Part shown: in pieces, positions 62,001 to 64,000 of the stretch
Layout: each line of letters starts with the position of its first letter
How positions within the stretch are numbered: the stretch's first letter is position 1
Made by a program: the position numbers and the translations under genes
Assembly: GCA_028023455.1 (NCBI GenBank)
Contig: JAQFVV010012394.1
Coordinates: 22,524,900-22,588,899, forward strand
Length of the DNA stretch: 64,000 nucleotides
DNA from: Epiperipatus broadwayi
Lineage: Eukaryota > Onychophora > Udeonychophora > Euonychophora > Peripatidae
Direction of reading: 5' to 3'
Notes under the pieces: model-generated
Databases searched by the model: none
Told to the model about the DNA's origin: nothing
What the model saw: the letters and a program-made list of their open reading frames with translations, nothing else

Positions 62001-62075
62001 AAGGCAAATTACATAATCTTTAACAGCATCAGCCCAGACAATTTTTGGGTTCAACAACTGCTTCTCGAGAGAATC
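1990..62075 (-). CDS. UBA6: UBA6-type ubiquitin-activating enzyme E1, partial gene (12 internal exons)
   Basis: This E1 enzyme adenylates ubiquitin (and FAT10 in vertebrate UBA6) with ATP and passes it through a catalytic cysteine thioester to E2 enzymes in the cytosol. Twelve minus-strand exons, 62013-62075 to 1990-2095, join in one frame to 954 nt (318 codons) with GT/AG borders throughout. They correspond roughly to residues 300-610 of a protein of about 1,050 residues. Visible hallmarks are the nucleotide-binding loop GCGAIGCE, the stretch [14 protein letters not shown] with the arginine finger, the ATP-contacting KS, and [26 protein letters not shown] and YVDSR favour UBA6 over UBA1. The catalytic cysteine is expected about ten residues after the last exon, left of the window. 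The 5' exons lie right of 62075. Introns are full of repeats. Identification is from remembered family sequence, not a search. Confidence 0.93.
2241..2308. repeat. Short hairpin, about 31-bp arms
   Basis: TAATGCCACCTAGTATTAAA at 2241 is mirrored by the complement ending near 2308 (TTTAATACTAGGTGGTATTA). The loop is about 6 nt. The size fits a pre-miRNA or a tiny foldback remnant; nothing decides between them. Confidence 0.6.
3187..3321. mobile_element. Small inverted-repeat element (MITE remnant)
   Basis: About 25-bp imperfect inverted ends face each other: AATATAAGGACAGACCAATAGCTC on the left, in shortened match to the complement of GAGCTATTGATATGCTCC at 3297. They enclose about 85 bp without coding potential. 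Confidence 0.45.
4080..4440 (+). repeat. Dispersed repeat family R1, copy 1
   Basis: It begins GATGAAAAATCGACTA and contains the inverted counterpart TTAGTTGATTTTTCA near 4302. It continues into AAGTTTCTATAAATTTC and AATAATGCTAATAAATTACA. The same order recurs at 51798-52045 and resumes at 54531-54590. Non-coding, with weak inverted ends; the class is unknown. Confidence 0.6.
5571..5676 (-). CDS. UBA6: UBA6 exon k (crossover-loop region)
   Basis: The exon is 106 nt, phase 1 to 2, acceptor TTTATTTTTAG and donor GTAAATT. It encodes [20 protein letters not shown], then [14 protein letters not shown]. The LDN...AR.Y.D motif is the conserved E1 crossover segment. The split codon AG/T gives Ser at the start of exon l. 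Confidence 0.96.
7270..7740. mobile_element. Degenerate copy of palindromic repeat family P
   Basis: GCCATC...GTAAGC...AGTAATCAATAGATGCCAGA and the following CCAATATTTCTAGACTAGTT parallel the much better preserved palindrome at 25647-25965. Both arms are eroded, and no coding sequence remains. Confidence 0.5.
8130..8575 (-). mobile_element. Mariner-derived long-TIR element, degenerate copy
   Basis: The terminal segment (GCTGCCTGCAGTGCC ... TAGCTACTCCCCACAAAAAT) and its inverted counterpart near 8500-8560 match those of the copies at 17443 and 25225. Minus-strand translation across 8190-8400 leaves traces such as [16 protein letters not shown], the mariner-type helix-turn-helix segment, with stops. 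Confidence 0.6.
9053..9161 (-). mobile_element. tRNA-derived SINE or tRNA retropseudogene with poly-A tail
   Basis: On the minus strand a roughly 83-nt tRNA-like unit (9162 down to 9080) has a 7-bp acceptor stem GCATTGG/CCGATGC, a box-A-like TGGTCGAGAGGTCAGCG and a box-B-like GGTTTCGCGTCCC. A short linker and 17 A follow (9053-9069 as T on the plus strand). CAAGATTGTT flanks it on both sides (9045-9054 and 9162-9171) as a target duplication. The T-arm pairing is imperfect, so it is not a functional tRNA gene. Confidence 0.8.
9932..9961 (-). CDS. UBA6: UBA6 exon j, 30-nt microexon
   Basis: The exon is only 30 nt, phase 1/1, acceptor TTAATTTTAG and donor GTAAGTT. It encodes IQIEAQQYK, aligned with the family strand IKIDAHLNK just before the V(G/C)P turn. 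Both splice junctions keep the frame with exons i and k. Confidence 0.9.
11170..11495 (+). repeat. Probable 5' LTR of the gypsy element
   Basis: Sequence of moderate GC ends in TGTACATAGCA just before AAAATTGGCGCAG at 11498. No second LTR copy exists in the window for comparison, so both borders are estimates. Confidence 0.4.
11502..11519 (+). promoter_or_regulatory. Primer-binding-site-like sequence
   Basis: TGGCGCAGTTAATCGAAA directly follows the presumed LTR. TGG at this point is typical of LTR-element primer sites. I cannot name the tRNA. Confidence 0.5.
11656..11755 (+). repeat. Four 22-bp repeats in the gypsy leader
   Basis: TTTGTTTTAGTAAGCGTATTAA or close variants start near 11656, 11678, 11705 and 11733, with short spacers. 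They sit between the PBS and gag. The fourth is the most diverged. Confidence 0.8.
11822..12649 (+). CDS. gag: gag with two CCHC zinc knuckles (frameshifted)
   Basis: The first frame, 11822-12148, begins [21 protein letters not shown], ending in a short gypsy-type gag segment with '[14 protein letters not shown]'. Near 12140 the reading moves to another frame, which runs on as [20 protein letters not shown]. Two nucleic-acid-binding knuckles follow around 12450-12540: [14 protein letters not shown] and [14 protein letters not shown], both CX2CX4HX4C. The frame ends at TAG, 12647-12649. The gag product packages element RNA. Here it is a broken copy. Confidence 0.85.
12653..13360 (+). pseudogene. 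pol: Aspartic protease and N-terminal part of reverse transcriptase
   Basis: This is in the same frame as the zinc-knuckle segment, separated only by TAG at 12647. The protease active-site motif is [10 protein letters not shown], with a downstream LIIGKEW flap-end motif. RT begins with [10 protein letters not shown] and includes [20 protein letters not shown], the conserved finger region. A frameshift at about 13353, inside the LKAAFHQIP motif, ends the frame. Confidence 0.9.
13361..13809 (+). pseudogene. pol: Reverse transcriptase palm (YFDDIL)
   Basis: Continuing after the frameshift: [10 protein letters not shown], then [18 protein letters not shown], and the catalytic YFDDILVVA near 13534. 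[13 protein letters not shown] and LQAFLGLL follow as the thumb and connection. The frame breaks again at 13807. Confidence 0.92.
13961..14230 (+). pseudogene. pol: RNase H domain of gypsy pol
   Basis: [15 protein letters not shown] provides the first catalytic Asp, [15 protein letters not shown] the Glu and FTDHKPLL the second Asp. This is the gypsy-type RNase H order. A frameshift follows at about 14228. Confidence 0.92.
14239..14709 (+). pseudogene. pol: RNase H/integrase linker and truncated integrase N-terminus
   Basis: [18 protein letters not shown], then [10 protein letters not shown], is the usual gypsy end of RNase [21 protein letters not shown], followed by YIWW, is the start of the integrase zinc-binding domain. 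The later cysteines and the DDE core are missing because the copy ends here. Confidence 0.88.
14710..15574. other. Intronic AT-rich sequence, nothing identified
   Basis: There are no coding motifs or clear repeats. One 84-codon open frame (14920-15174) has biased composition and no recognisable domain. Confidence 0.5.
15575..15972. mobile_element. hAT-type MITE with 8-bp target duplication
   Basis: The ends are CAGGGGTCCCCAACC and the complement of GGTTGGGGATCCCTG, a 15-bp inverted pair with one mismatch. The flanks are ATATCTCT (15567-15574) and GTATCTCT (15973-15980), matching at 7 of 8 positions, as expected for hAT transposition. The short core holds two copies of CAGGTGGCG(G/A)GCACCATTTATT and no transposase. 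Confidence 0.9.
16560..17000 (+). repeat. Dispersed AT-rich repeat family Q, two direct copies
   Basis: Blocks TCAGGTCATTAA...TTGAAT and GATTACTCAAACTTATAATAGAT occur around 16450-16640. They recur, diverged, around 16825-16970. A third copy of the second block lies at 33790-33830 (CATTACTCAAGCTTATTATAGATG). Confidence 0.55.
17092..17380. mobile_element. Foldback MITE
   Basis: About 110-bp imperfect inverted arms: left GATGTTGCCAG near 17149 with ACAATCTCCCTAAGGCTAAATA, right the complement near 17260-17325 (TATTTAGCCTCAGGGAGATTGT). The arms extend out to AATAAAGA/TCTTTATT ends beside TA-rich flanks. The loop, about 17205-17250, is non-coding. Confidence 0.8.
17443..17936 (-). mobile_element. 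Mariner-derived element: long TIRs around a helix-turn-helix remnant
   Basis: The ends AAAGGTGACTGGTC...GCTGCCTTCAGC...TTTAGCTATTCACC are mirrored at 17830-17936 (GGATAGCTAAA...GGCAGTTTGGACTAGTCACTT), giving TIRs of over 100 bp. Between them, minus strand 17841-17557 is one open frame containing [20 protein letters not shown], then [14 protein letters not shown] and GRERIEDDP. This is the HTH_48-type DNA-binding half common in mariner transposases. The DDE/D catalytic half is absent. Confidence 0.8.
18375..18630 (-). mobile_element. 3' end of a non-LTR retrotransposon (LINE)
   Basis: Minus-strand translation reads [13 protein letters not shown], then [26 protein letters not shown] and [13 protein letters not shown] before a stop at 18391-18393. 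This 'WAGHIARR...RGRP..RW' tail is a well-known LINE ORF2 C-terminus in many invertebrates. It is followed by a (TGA)n tail (18375-18393). One internal stop shows decay. Confidence 0.88.
18911..19040 (+). mobile_element. tRNA-derived SINE, family S, plus-strand copy
   Basis: TGGTTTAGTACAATGGAAGAG resembles box A, and CAGTTCAATTCCAGCTCTG resembles box B, 45-50 nt apart, like a Gln- or Lys-type tRNA. A related minus-strand copy is at 49837-49915. The 3' border is uncertain. Confidence 0.65.
19176..19224 (-). CDS. UBA6: UBA6 exon i (KS..AA..A...INP)
   Basis: The exon is 49 nt, phase 0 to 1, acceptor TTTTTTAATAG and donor GTAATTT. It encodes [16 protein letters not shown]. This is the short 'KPKSYTAADATLKIN' segment of the family, including the lysine near the ATP phosphates. 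The final G joins AT of exon j as Asp. Confidence 0.93.
19228..19560 (+). repeat. TAA microsatellite and short diverged tandem units
   Basis: (AAT)n at about 19230-19250 is followed by three drifted units of roughly 80 bp around 'AAATAAATTTAGCTCGTATAGG...TTCCTATAGATAAAA' near 19290, 19362 and 19470. Confidence 0.5.
20620..21681 (+). pseudogene. LINE reverse transcriptase, N-terminal and palm part
   Basis: A single frame, interrupted only by TAA at 21088-21090, covers the fingers and palm through YMDD and on to FNLRK. The single stop and conserved motifs suggest a copy younger than the other LINE fragments. After about 21670 the frame shifts. Confidence 0.88.
21509..22673 (+). pseudogene. LINE reverse transcriptase, thumb and C-terminal zinc finger
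   Basis: Two further frames (to 21970, then 22125-22673) continue the protein: [35 protein letters not shown], then the finger CSLC...HIFNNC and a helical tail ending at TGA 22673. No function separate from the RT is inferred. Confidence 0.75.
22790..25130. other. Mixed-GC insertion-like stretch, unclassified
   Basis: GC is visibly higher than in the flanks in patches, such as 23200-23400, 24020-24330 and 24780-25080. No transposase, RT or LTR pair is recognised. A 109-codon minus frame (24686-25015) has no motif I know. Probably mobile-element remnants. Confidence 0.35.
25225..25525 (+). mobile_element. Mariner-derived long-TIR element, third copy (opposite coding strand)
   Basis: The left end AACTAGTGATTGG...GCTGCCTGCAGC...TTAGCTATTCACC matches the TIR at 17443. 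The plus-strand frame 25369-25554 has [20 protein letters not shown], the same helix-turn-helix segment. It ends in AAGTCACTTTTT, so the right TIR is mostly lost. Confidence 0.7.
25647..25965. mobile_element. Large palindromic element, family P
   Basis: Arms of about 140-150 bp run from AACAAGGCAAAACTCTCTCC inward and mirror to GGAGAGAGTTTTGCCTTGTT at the right end, including CTGGCTTGTGGC/GCCACAAGCCAG near the centre (about 25806). No coding sequence. Single arms recur at 36535-36645, and a decayed copy at 7270-7740. Confidence 0.85.
25980..27170. other. Intronic AT-rich sequence, nothing identified
   Basis: Two overlapping frames at 26302-26645 have no recognisable domain. No repeats are evident. 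Confidence 0.45.
27180..28180. repeat. Inverted and tandem repeat cluster (family H)
   Basis: A 164-bp unit is tandemly duplicated at 27819-27982 and 27983-28146. An inverted copy of its second half plus downstream flank lies at 27180-27305. The shared core on the repeat's sense strand is GTAGCTCTGATGAAGATTGC...GTCGAAACTGTAAGG. Another diverged core is at 62325-62370. No protein is encoded. Confidence 0.85.
27400..27815 (+). repeat. Strand-asymmetric A/G-rich tract
   Basis: About 400 bp are almost lacking in C on the plus strand and dominated by A with scattered G. The tract lies between the inverted and tandem arms of family H. Confidence 0.7.
28285..29215. other. Intronic AT-rich sequence, nothing identified
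   Basis: Low-complexity AT-rich sequence without coding motifs or clear repeats. Confidence 0.45.
29221..29289 (-). CDS. Candidate UBA6 cassette exon (unconfirmed)
   Basis: Minus strand: acceptor TTGCCAG, 69 nt open in one frame ([20 protein letters not shown] then VEQ), and donor CAG/GTAATG. It sits in the phase-0 intron between exons h and i, and its own length is a multiple of three, so inclusion would add 23 residues without shifting the frame. No counterpart exists in the UBA6 sequence I know. It could also be chance or a decayed TE. Confidence 0.3.
31208..31285 (-). CDS. UBA6: UBA6 exon h ([14 protein letters not shown])
   Basis: The exon is 78 nt, phase 0/0, acceptor TTTTTAAG and donor GTAATTT. 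It reads [20 protein letters not shown] then RPHHIQ. It holds the acidic residue after the beta strand (TDND) and the NxNRQFLF arginine motif that contacts ATP. RPHHIQ is a UBA6-type ending. Introns of about 10 and 12 kb flank it. Confidence 0.97.
31617..31822. repeat. Perfect palindrome, 100-bp arms with a 6-nt loop
   Basis: 31617-31716 and 31723-31822 are exact reverse complements over all 100 bases. The loop is TCTCTT (31717-31722). The arm carries GACCTATAGAGGTCCCTACC. A diverged single arm is at 61081-61169. It begins about 330 bp upstream of UBA6 exon h, inside the intron. Confidence 0.97.
31870..33560. other. Intronic sequence with unclassified moderate-GC patches
   Basis: Patches at 32340-32820 and 33060-33540 have higher GC and look insertion-like, but no motif is recognised. 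A (TC)n microsatellite is at about 33015-33032, and an 11-bp perfect stem at 33293-33323. Confidence 0.4.
33780..33835 (+). repeat. Dispersed repeat family Q, third copy
   Basis: CATTACTCAAGCTTATTATAGATG, followed by TCCTGGAATAAAGAAT, matches the blocks near 16600 and 16940. Confidence 0.5.
34820..35330 (+). repeat. Tandem duplication with 242-bp period
   Basis: GTCAATGACTGATCTTTTT occurs at 34901 and again at 35143. The following AATCCAAAATATCTTT, GTTTTTAAAAAATAAA and AACAAAGTCATTATTTAG blocks keep the same spacing. A partial third unit precedes at about 34820. Confidence 0.8.
35450..36420 (+). mobile_element. LINE reverse-transcriptase fragment, heavily decayed
   Basis: [20 protein letters not shown], then [20 protein letters not shown] (35465-35670), matches the LINE block 'NGKAPGPDGI...IPEEWK...I.PIHKKGD'. 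Downstream are [11 protein letters not shown] and KAYDN (about 35755-35880). Further on, [12 protein letters not shown] (about 36330) corresponds to the 'KFKYLG' thumb motif. Many stops. The class could be RTE- or CR1-like. Confidence 0.75.
36535..36650 (+). mobile_element. Single arm of palindromic family P
   Basis: GGCAAAACTCTCCATACAGTAGTGCCACT then AATCAATGGATGCCAGAAGG and TTGTGCATAAA matches the left arm of 25647-25965. A shorter related piece is at 36005-36060, inside the decayed LINE. Confidence 0.75.
37380..39400. other. Unclassified insertion-like stretch with TATA-like site
   Basis: GC is higher than in the flanks. GTATAAATAG is at about 37441. A 68-codon plus frame (37568-37774) and a 102-codon minus frame (38449-38757, with CNCPFR and WQCYE) have no recognised domain. 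A perfect 14-bp palindrome lies at 38991-39020. A mobile element is likely but unproven. Confidence 0.35.
39680..39735 (-). repeat. tRNA-like SINE fragment
   Basis: Minus strand: AACACAGTGGTAAGAGTACC, AGATTAAGAACCAGAAGTTCC. This resembles the D-arm and anticodon arm of a tRNA-derived SINE. Box B is missing. Confidence 0.35.
39780..40240 (-). other. Unrecognised minus-strand coding-like segment
   Basis: Open stretches include [20 protein letters not shown] (40040-40240) and, in another frame near 39800-39950, [20 protein letters not shown]. Composition looks protein-like and is broken by stops and shifts. I do not recognise the family. A retro-pseudogene or TE remnant is possible. Confidence 0.3.
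40563..41009 (+). repeat. Direct repeat, about 117-bp copies 331 bp apart
   Basis: 40563-40680 and 40894-41009 share TTAGTATTCATTCATTTATA, CTTCAAAGCGCATGTGCAAC and ATCGCGCTATAAAAA with few differences. The spacer is unrelated to the repeat. The pair lies close to exons f and g, in the neighbouring intron. Confidence 0.85.
41245..41322 (-). CDS. UBA6: UBA6 exon g (ATP-binding glycine loop)
   Basis: The exon is 78 nt, phase 0/0, acceptor TTTTTGCAG and donor GTATGTT. It encodes [20 protein letters not shown] and six more residues. GxGxxG is the ATP-binding loop of the active adenylation site. CGAIGCE with LLGIST is closer to UBA6 than to UBA1. A 96-bp intron separates it from exon f. Confidence 0.97.
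41419..41515 (-). CDS. UBA6: UBA6 exon f (start of active adenylation domain)
   Basis: The exon is 97 nt, phase 2 to 0, acceptor TGCTTTAG and donor GTAAGAA. It contains [11 protein letters not shown] and ends KLFM. This is the E1 'RYD...GSDLQEKL' segment leading into the Rossmann nucleotide-binding loop. Confidence 0.94.
42100..43560. other. Unclassified intronic stretch with moderate GC
   Basis: It contains GGCCGGCCG at about 42393 and GC-richer patches at 42380-42560 and 43000-43540. No open frame with a known domain was found. Probably a TE remnant. Confidence 0.35.
43600..45440. other. Intronic AT-rich sequence, little identified
   Basis: Poly-T/poly-A tracts occur near 43617 and 44655-44690. 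A 90-codon plus frame (44865-45137) has [20 protein letters not shown] but no domain I can name. Confidence 0.4.
45450..47399 (-). mobile_element. LINE copy 2 (internally deleted), minus strand
   Basis: 47399-46965 encodes the early [31 protein letters not shown], then [17 protein letters not shown]. It then jumps directly to [14 protein letters not shown], a segment that follows the palm in the other copy, so the catalytic palm is deleted. The C-terminal part includes a [20 protein letters not shown] zinc motif near 46370. Low-complexity tail to about 45450. Multiple stops. Confidence 0.85.
47440..48900 (-). mobile_element. LINE copy 1 (5'-truncated), minus strand
   Basis: From high to low coordinates: [12 protein letters not shown] (about 48800), catalytic [11 protein letters not shown] (48656-48667 codes FADD), then the segment [20 protein letters not shown] and [20 protein letters not shown] (48184-48100). 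The C-terminal finger [18 protein letters not shown] lies near 47700. The same family as the adjacent copy 2, with stops and frameshifts. Endonuclease and early RT are missing. Confidence 0.88.
49162..49223 (-). CDS. UBA6: UBA6 exon e
   Basis: The exon is 62 nt, phase 0 to 2. It begins LYIDACEII, continuing the family motif W-LYLEA after exon d. The remaining AA joins the C that opens exon f to form an Asn codon. Confidence 0.9.
49418..49564 (-). CDS. UBA6: UBA6 exon d (VGG...QE..KAVTGKF.P segment)
   Basis: At 147 nt this is the longest exon, phase 0/0, acceptor TTTTTTTAG and donor GTAAGTA. It carries [20 protein letters not shown], a near-invariant E1 motif of the inactive adenylation subdomain, ending in QQW. 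A 194-bp intron separates it from exon e. Confidence 0.95.
49837..49915 (-). mobile_element. tRNA-derived SINE, family S, minus-strand copy
   Basis: Minus strand: GCACTTTAGTACAATGATAAAGAG at the start and TTAGCTCTGTCACTTTC at the end, with diverged box-like blocks. It parallels the plus-strand copy at 18911. It lies in the intron between exons c and d. Confidence 0.55.
49940..51060. other. Intronic sequence, nothing identified
   Basis: AT-rich, with short frames lacking domains. Confidence 0.45.
51070..51178 (-). mobile_element. Inverted partial copy of the Penelope-like endonuclease region
   Basis: This arm is the reverse complement, with scattered differences, of about 51185-51292 (including AGCATGTTTATCTCTCCTAACACTGATG). 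The short gap and inverted arrangement make a head-to-head structure with the adjacent coding arm. Confidence 0.8.
51174..51464 (+). CDS. Penelope-like element GIY-YIG endonuclease C-terminus (fragment)
   Basis: The open frame begins in [11 protein letters not shown] (GIY-YIG signature), followed by [55 protein letters not shown], ending KLPPI and TGA. These are the ordered motifs of the endonuclease domain of Penelope-like retroelements, which cuts target DNA for RT priming. The RT part is absent, so this is a 5'-truncated copy. It is uninterrupted over 96 codons. Downstream, at 51590, GTCGAAACGACGG resembles a tail motif of such elements. Confidence 0.9.
   Translation: MRFQVSCDNCKAYIGMSNHHISVKRNEHANAVKQHSSSSALSLHTIDSGHKIEFSSTRIIPRCDNLYQCKIREAIEILKRSDCINKRDYTCKLPPI
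51798..52045 (+). repeat. Dispersed repeat family R1, copy 2, left part
   Basis: GATGAAAAATCAACTAATC, then the inverted TTAGTTGATTTTTCATT at 51991, and AAGTTTCTATAAATTTCTAT match 4080-4360. The copy is cut at 52045 and resumes at 54531 (AAATAATGCTAATAGATTAC). Confidence 0.75.
52046..54526. mobile_element. 2.48-kb TG...CA insertion, LTR-retroelement-like
   Basis: It starts TGTACCGGTATAAATCC and ends CTGTCTGTTTCA, flanked by CTAT on both sides (52042-52045 and 54527-54530). It interrupts a copy of family R1 whose uninterrupted form is at 4080-4440. GC is clearly higher than in the surroundings. No RT, integrase or gag is recognised, and no second LTR is visible. It could be a large solo LTR, a non-autonomous LTR element, or another class. 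A hairpin with 18-bp arms lies at 54189-54235. Confidence 0.6.
54531..54590 (+). repeat. Dispersed repeat family R1, copy 2, right part
   Basis: AAATAATGCTAATAGATTACATATTTAT matches 4375-4405. It is the continuation of the repeat split by the insertion at 52046. It abuts UBA6 exon c. Confidence 0.75.
54611..54677 (-). CDS. UBA6: UBA6 exon c
   Basis: The exon is 67 nt, entered in phase 2 and left in phase 0, acceptor TTTTGTAG and donor GTAAGAA. It encodes [16 protein letters not shown]..., a helical linker aligned to the 'DSEELLKLA' region of the family. It lies just left of a 7.2-kb intron. Confidence 0.85.
54700..60000. other. Long AT-rich intron stretch, nothing identified
   Basis: Over 5 kb of AT-rich sequence with homopolymer tracts, no coding motifs on either strand and no clear repeats. 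It lies in the intron between exons b and c. Confidence 0.55.
60010..60320 (+). pseudogene. Second Penelope-like GIY-YIG endonuclease fragment
   Basis: In the plus frame starting near 60010: [18 protein letters not shown], a TGA, then [20 protein letters not shown] and [14 protein letters not shown]. The YIGET, EH...NNH and SERN..K blocks are in the order of the GIY-YIG domain of Penelope-like elements. It is more diverged than 51174-51464 and belongs to a different lineage. Confidence 0.75.
61081..61169 (+). repeat. Diverged single arm of the 31617 palindrome family
   Basis: GTAAGCATGTGGTTAAGACC, TGTAAAGGTCCCTACCTTC and ACGGCCTTAGTAAATATTA follow the right arm of 31723-31822 in order, with several differences. 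No opposite arm is next to it. Confidence 0.8.
61859..61929 (-). CDS. UBA6: UBA6 exon b
   Basis: The exon is 71 nt, phase 0 to phase 2, acceptor TTTATATAG and donor GTAAGA. It encodes [13 protein letters not shown]..., corresponding to the family segment 'IHTAMLALDQF'. The split codon TG/G with exon c gives Trp. Confidence 0.85.
62013..62075 (-). CDS. UBA6: UBA6 exon a (inactive adenylation half, C-terminal part)
   Basis: The exon is 63 nt, phase 0 at both ends, between acceptor ATTTAAG and donor GTAATT. It reads [14 protein letters not shown]..., matching the family stretch around ESLERQL...P. The preceding exon is not found between 62076 and 64000. Only an 83-bp intron separates it from the next exon. 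Confidence 0.85.
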
Positions 62076-62324
62076 CTTAAATTATATACGGTATATTTTA
62101 CTGTATTGTATTAATAACATTTAAAAAATTAAGTTTCTGTCTATTATTTGAAAACTATTTCTTCAATTTATTTATTTATTATATATATTTGCTAATTATT
62201 CAAATTTGCATCCATTTGTTTGTCTGCAAATTGAAGTGGTTTCATTCTATTGTGGACAGCACTTATCATACCATTAACACCTTTTTATACACTTTAGCAA
62301 TACTTTTATTTGTATTAAACTAAC

Positions 62325-62370
62325 AGTTTCGACTGACCTGCAGTCATCATGAGAGCTACAATATTCACTT
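62325..62370 (-). repeat. Isolated core of repeat family H
   Basis: Minus strand: TGTAGCTCTCATGATGACTG...CAGTCGAAACTGTTA. Same core as in the cluster at 27180-28180, with no tandem copies here. Confidence 0.6.
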
Positions 62371-62379
62371 TCGGTGAAG

Positions 62380-64000
62380 CTCATCATAATCATAGGTCTG
62401 GTGAACTTCCCCAAAAGTGCATTCAGCTTTAGGTCATAAAATAGAAAAAAATTACATTATGCAGATGAAAAAACGTATGCAAATTTTAATTACAAATATA
62501 AATGAAAGGAAAAATCAATATTTGCTGTTGTTTATATAAATGTTATCTTTACATATATATAAAATAAATATAGTTACAATCATGGTATAGTAGTGATGGT
62601 ATGATTTCAGTTTGTAATTCTAGTTTTTAATTAATTGTTGCGTAGCTATATAAAACCTTCTTAAAACTTTCAATATTTACAACTACATGAAATTTTTTTA
62701 GTTATTATTACATATATTTTATAAAATATCACTATTTTTTATAAGTGAGAACTTAATTAAAACATAAATTTTAAATAAGTAGTAAATAAAAAATAACAAG
62801 CAAACAAGTAATTGGTTAAAAAATTACTTCATAATTAAAAATAATGTGGCAATTGGAAAAATTTTGAAAAAAATGTTTAATTCTGTCAAATATTTCTATT
62901 AAAAATGTTATAAGATTTTTTTTTTTTTAAGTTATTTGTTAAGAACAGTCAATCATTTTTTTTTTTAGAAATACAAAAATTTCTTGTAATAGTTTGAAAA
63001 TAGATAATAAAAATGAGTTGCAACTATATCTTGCATAAACAAATACATAATAATAATAAATTTTCTTCTACATAAAAGTGCAACTAGGGCTTAATAGGAT
63101 AAGAATGACATTTCTTTTTGTATAAATACTTTGACCTATATTTAAATGAAAGTATGTGATTAATGTATTTATTTTAATAAACAATATTTATTTATTTAGA
63201 AAATAAATAAATAATTTATCTAATATTTATTTATAGATTTTATTCTTAATACATTAAAATTGATACCTCGAGAAAATAATGTATTAGCACACCTTAGAAA
63301 TTATAAATTGTGAAAACCAATTTCGAGATTTCATATTTTTTAACAATGCCAGAAATTTTTCAATATATTTAACCCATTAAAAGTTGTTGGAAATACTTAA
63401 ATACATAGTAAATTTAACTTGTTTATTTTCAAGTGTAGATTTAATTGACGCATCTATAAATTGTATATATTTTTTTAGATAAAGCATAACATTATAATAA
63501 TTCTGTAGAAAAATAATCGATTTCAGAACATTCTTGTTTAAATACTTTACCTAGAATTATTTTTTGTAAACAGATTCATAGCAAATCCTTTTTAATAAAT
63601 AGCAAATACAATTTTACTTTTCATTTATCAATGAATGAATGGGTATCGATAAATAAAAAGTTAAATTATATTTGCAAGTTTATCAAAAATGATTTGTTAT
63701 GAGTCTTTTTACAAATAATAATTCACAGTAACATATTTGAACGAGAATGTTCTGAGACTGTTTATTTTCCTACAGGTTACACATTTAAGCAGTGGTAAAA
63801 AATTATTTACATGATGAAATTAGTACTAATTCTGTAATACAATGATATTATTTAGATATATCATAAATAATTAAAAGCTCATAAAACAATATATAGGCAT
63901 TTAAGTTTTCATAATTTATGTAAGTTTACTAATGCATTCATTTGAATCTTAAAATGGTATCATGGATTATGATTATCAATTATTACATGATAGTAGGTCA
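62380..64000. other. Intronic sequence upstream of exon a, nothing identified
   Basis: I searched for the preceding UBA6 exon by eye and found none. AT-rich, short frames only. Confidence 0.5.

Noticed and set aside
1-64000. CRISPR arrays, prokaryotic operons or phage modules
   Set aside because: Spliceosomal introns, SINEs, LINEs and animal-type E1 exons show this is animal nuclear DNA. No regularly spaced short repeats with unique spacers were seen.

Overview
This is a strongly AT-rich, intron-dominated window from an animal genome. The only cellular gene I can support is on the minus strand: twelve consecutive coding exons of a UBA6-type ubiquitin-activating enzyme (E1), running from 62075 down to 1990. 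Every exon has GT/AG splice sites, all phases agree, and together they give 954 nt (318 codons) spread over about 60 kb. The encoded part is the end of the inactive adenylation half and most of the active adenylation domain. The start of the gene lies beyond 62075, and the catalytic-cysteine exon should lie left of 1990, so both ends are outside the window. The introns (83 bp to about 12 kb) and the mobile elements suggest a TE-rich invertebrate, such as an arthropod (possibly arachnid) or a mollusc. I cannot assign it further.

Almost everything else is intronic mobile DNA. From left to right: a diverged minisatellite (1161-1410) and a small hairpin (2241-2308); palindromic and mariner-derived elements (7270-8575); a tRNA-derived SINE with exact target duplication (9045-9171); a decayed Ty3/gypsy retrotransposon (about 11160-14709); a hAT-type MITE with an 8-bp target duplication (15575-15972); a foldback element (17092-17380) and a mariner-derived long-TIR element (17443-17936); a LINE 3' end (18375-18630), a SINE (18911-19040) and a fairly long LINE (20415-22740); further mariner-derived and palindromic elements (25225-25965); an inverted plus tandem repeat cluster with a hammerhead-like core (27180-28180); a perfect 206-bp palindrome (31617-31822); a 242-bp tandem duplication (34820-35330); a LINE fragment (35450-36420); two adjacent copies of one minus-strand LINE (45450-48900); Penelope-like GIY-YIG endonuclease fragments (51070-51464 and 60010-60320); and a 2.48-kb TG...CA insertion nested in an older repeat (52046-54526).

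No prokaryotic-style operon, CRISPR array or defence system is present. Most of the short open frames are spurious or TE-derived. The observations most worth following are the perfect 100-bp-arm palindrome, the dispersed repeat carrying a CTGATGA...GAAAC core, a phase-compatible 69-nt candidate cassette exon inside UBA6 (29221-29289), the mariner-derived elements that keep a helix-turn-helix remnant between long inverted repeats, and the nested insertion that can be read from its interrupted host repeat.
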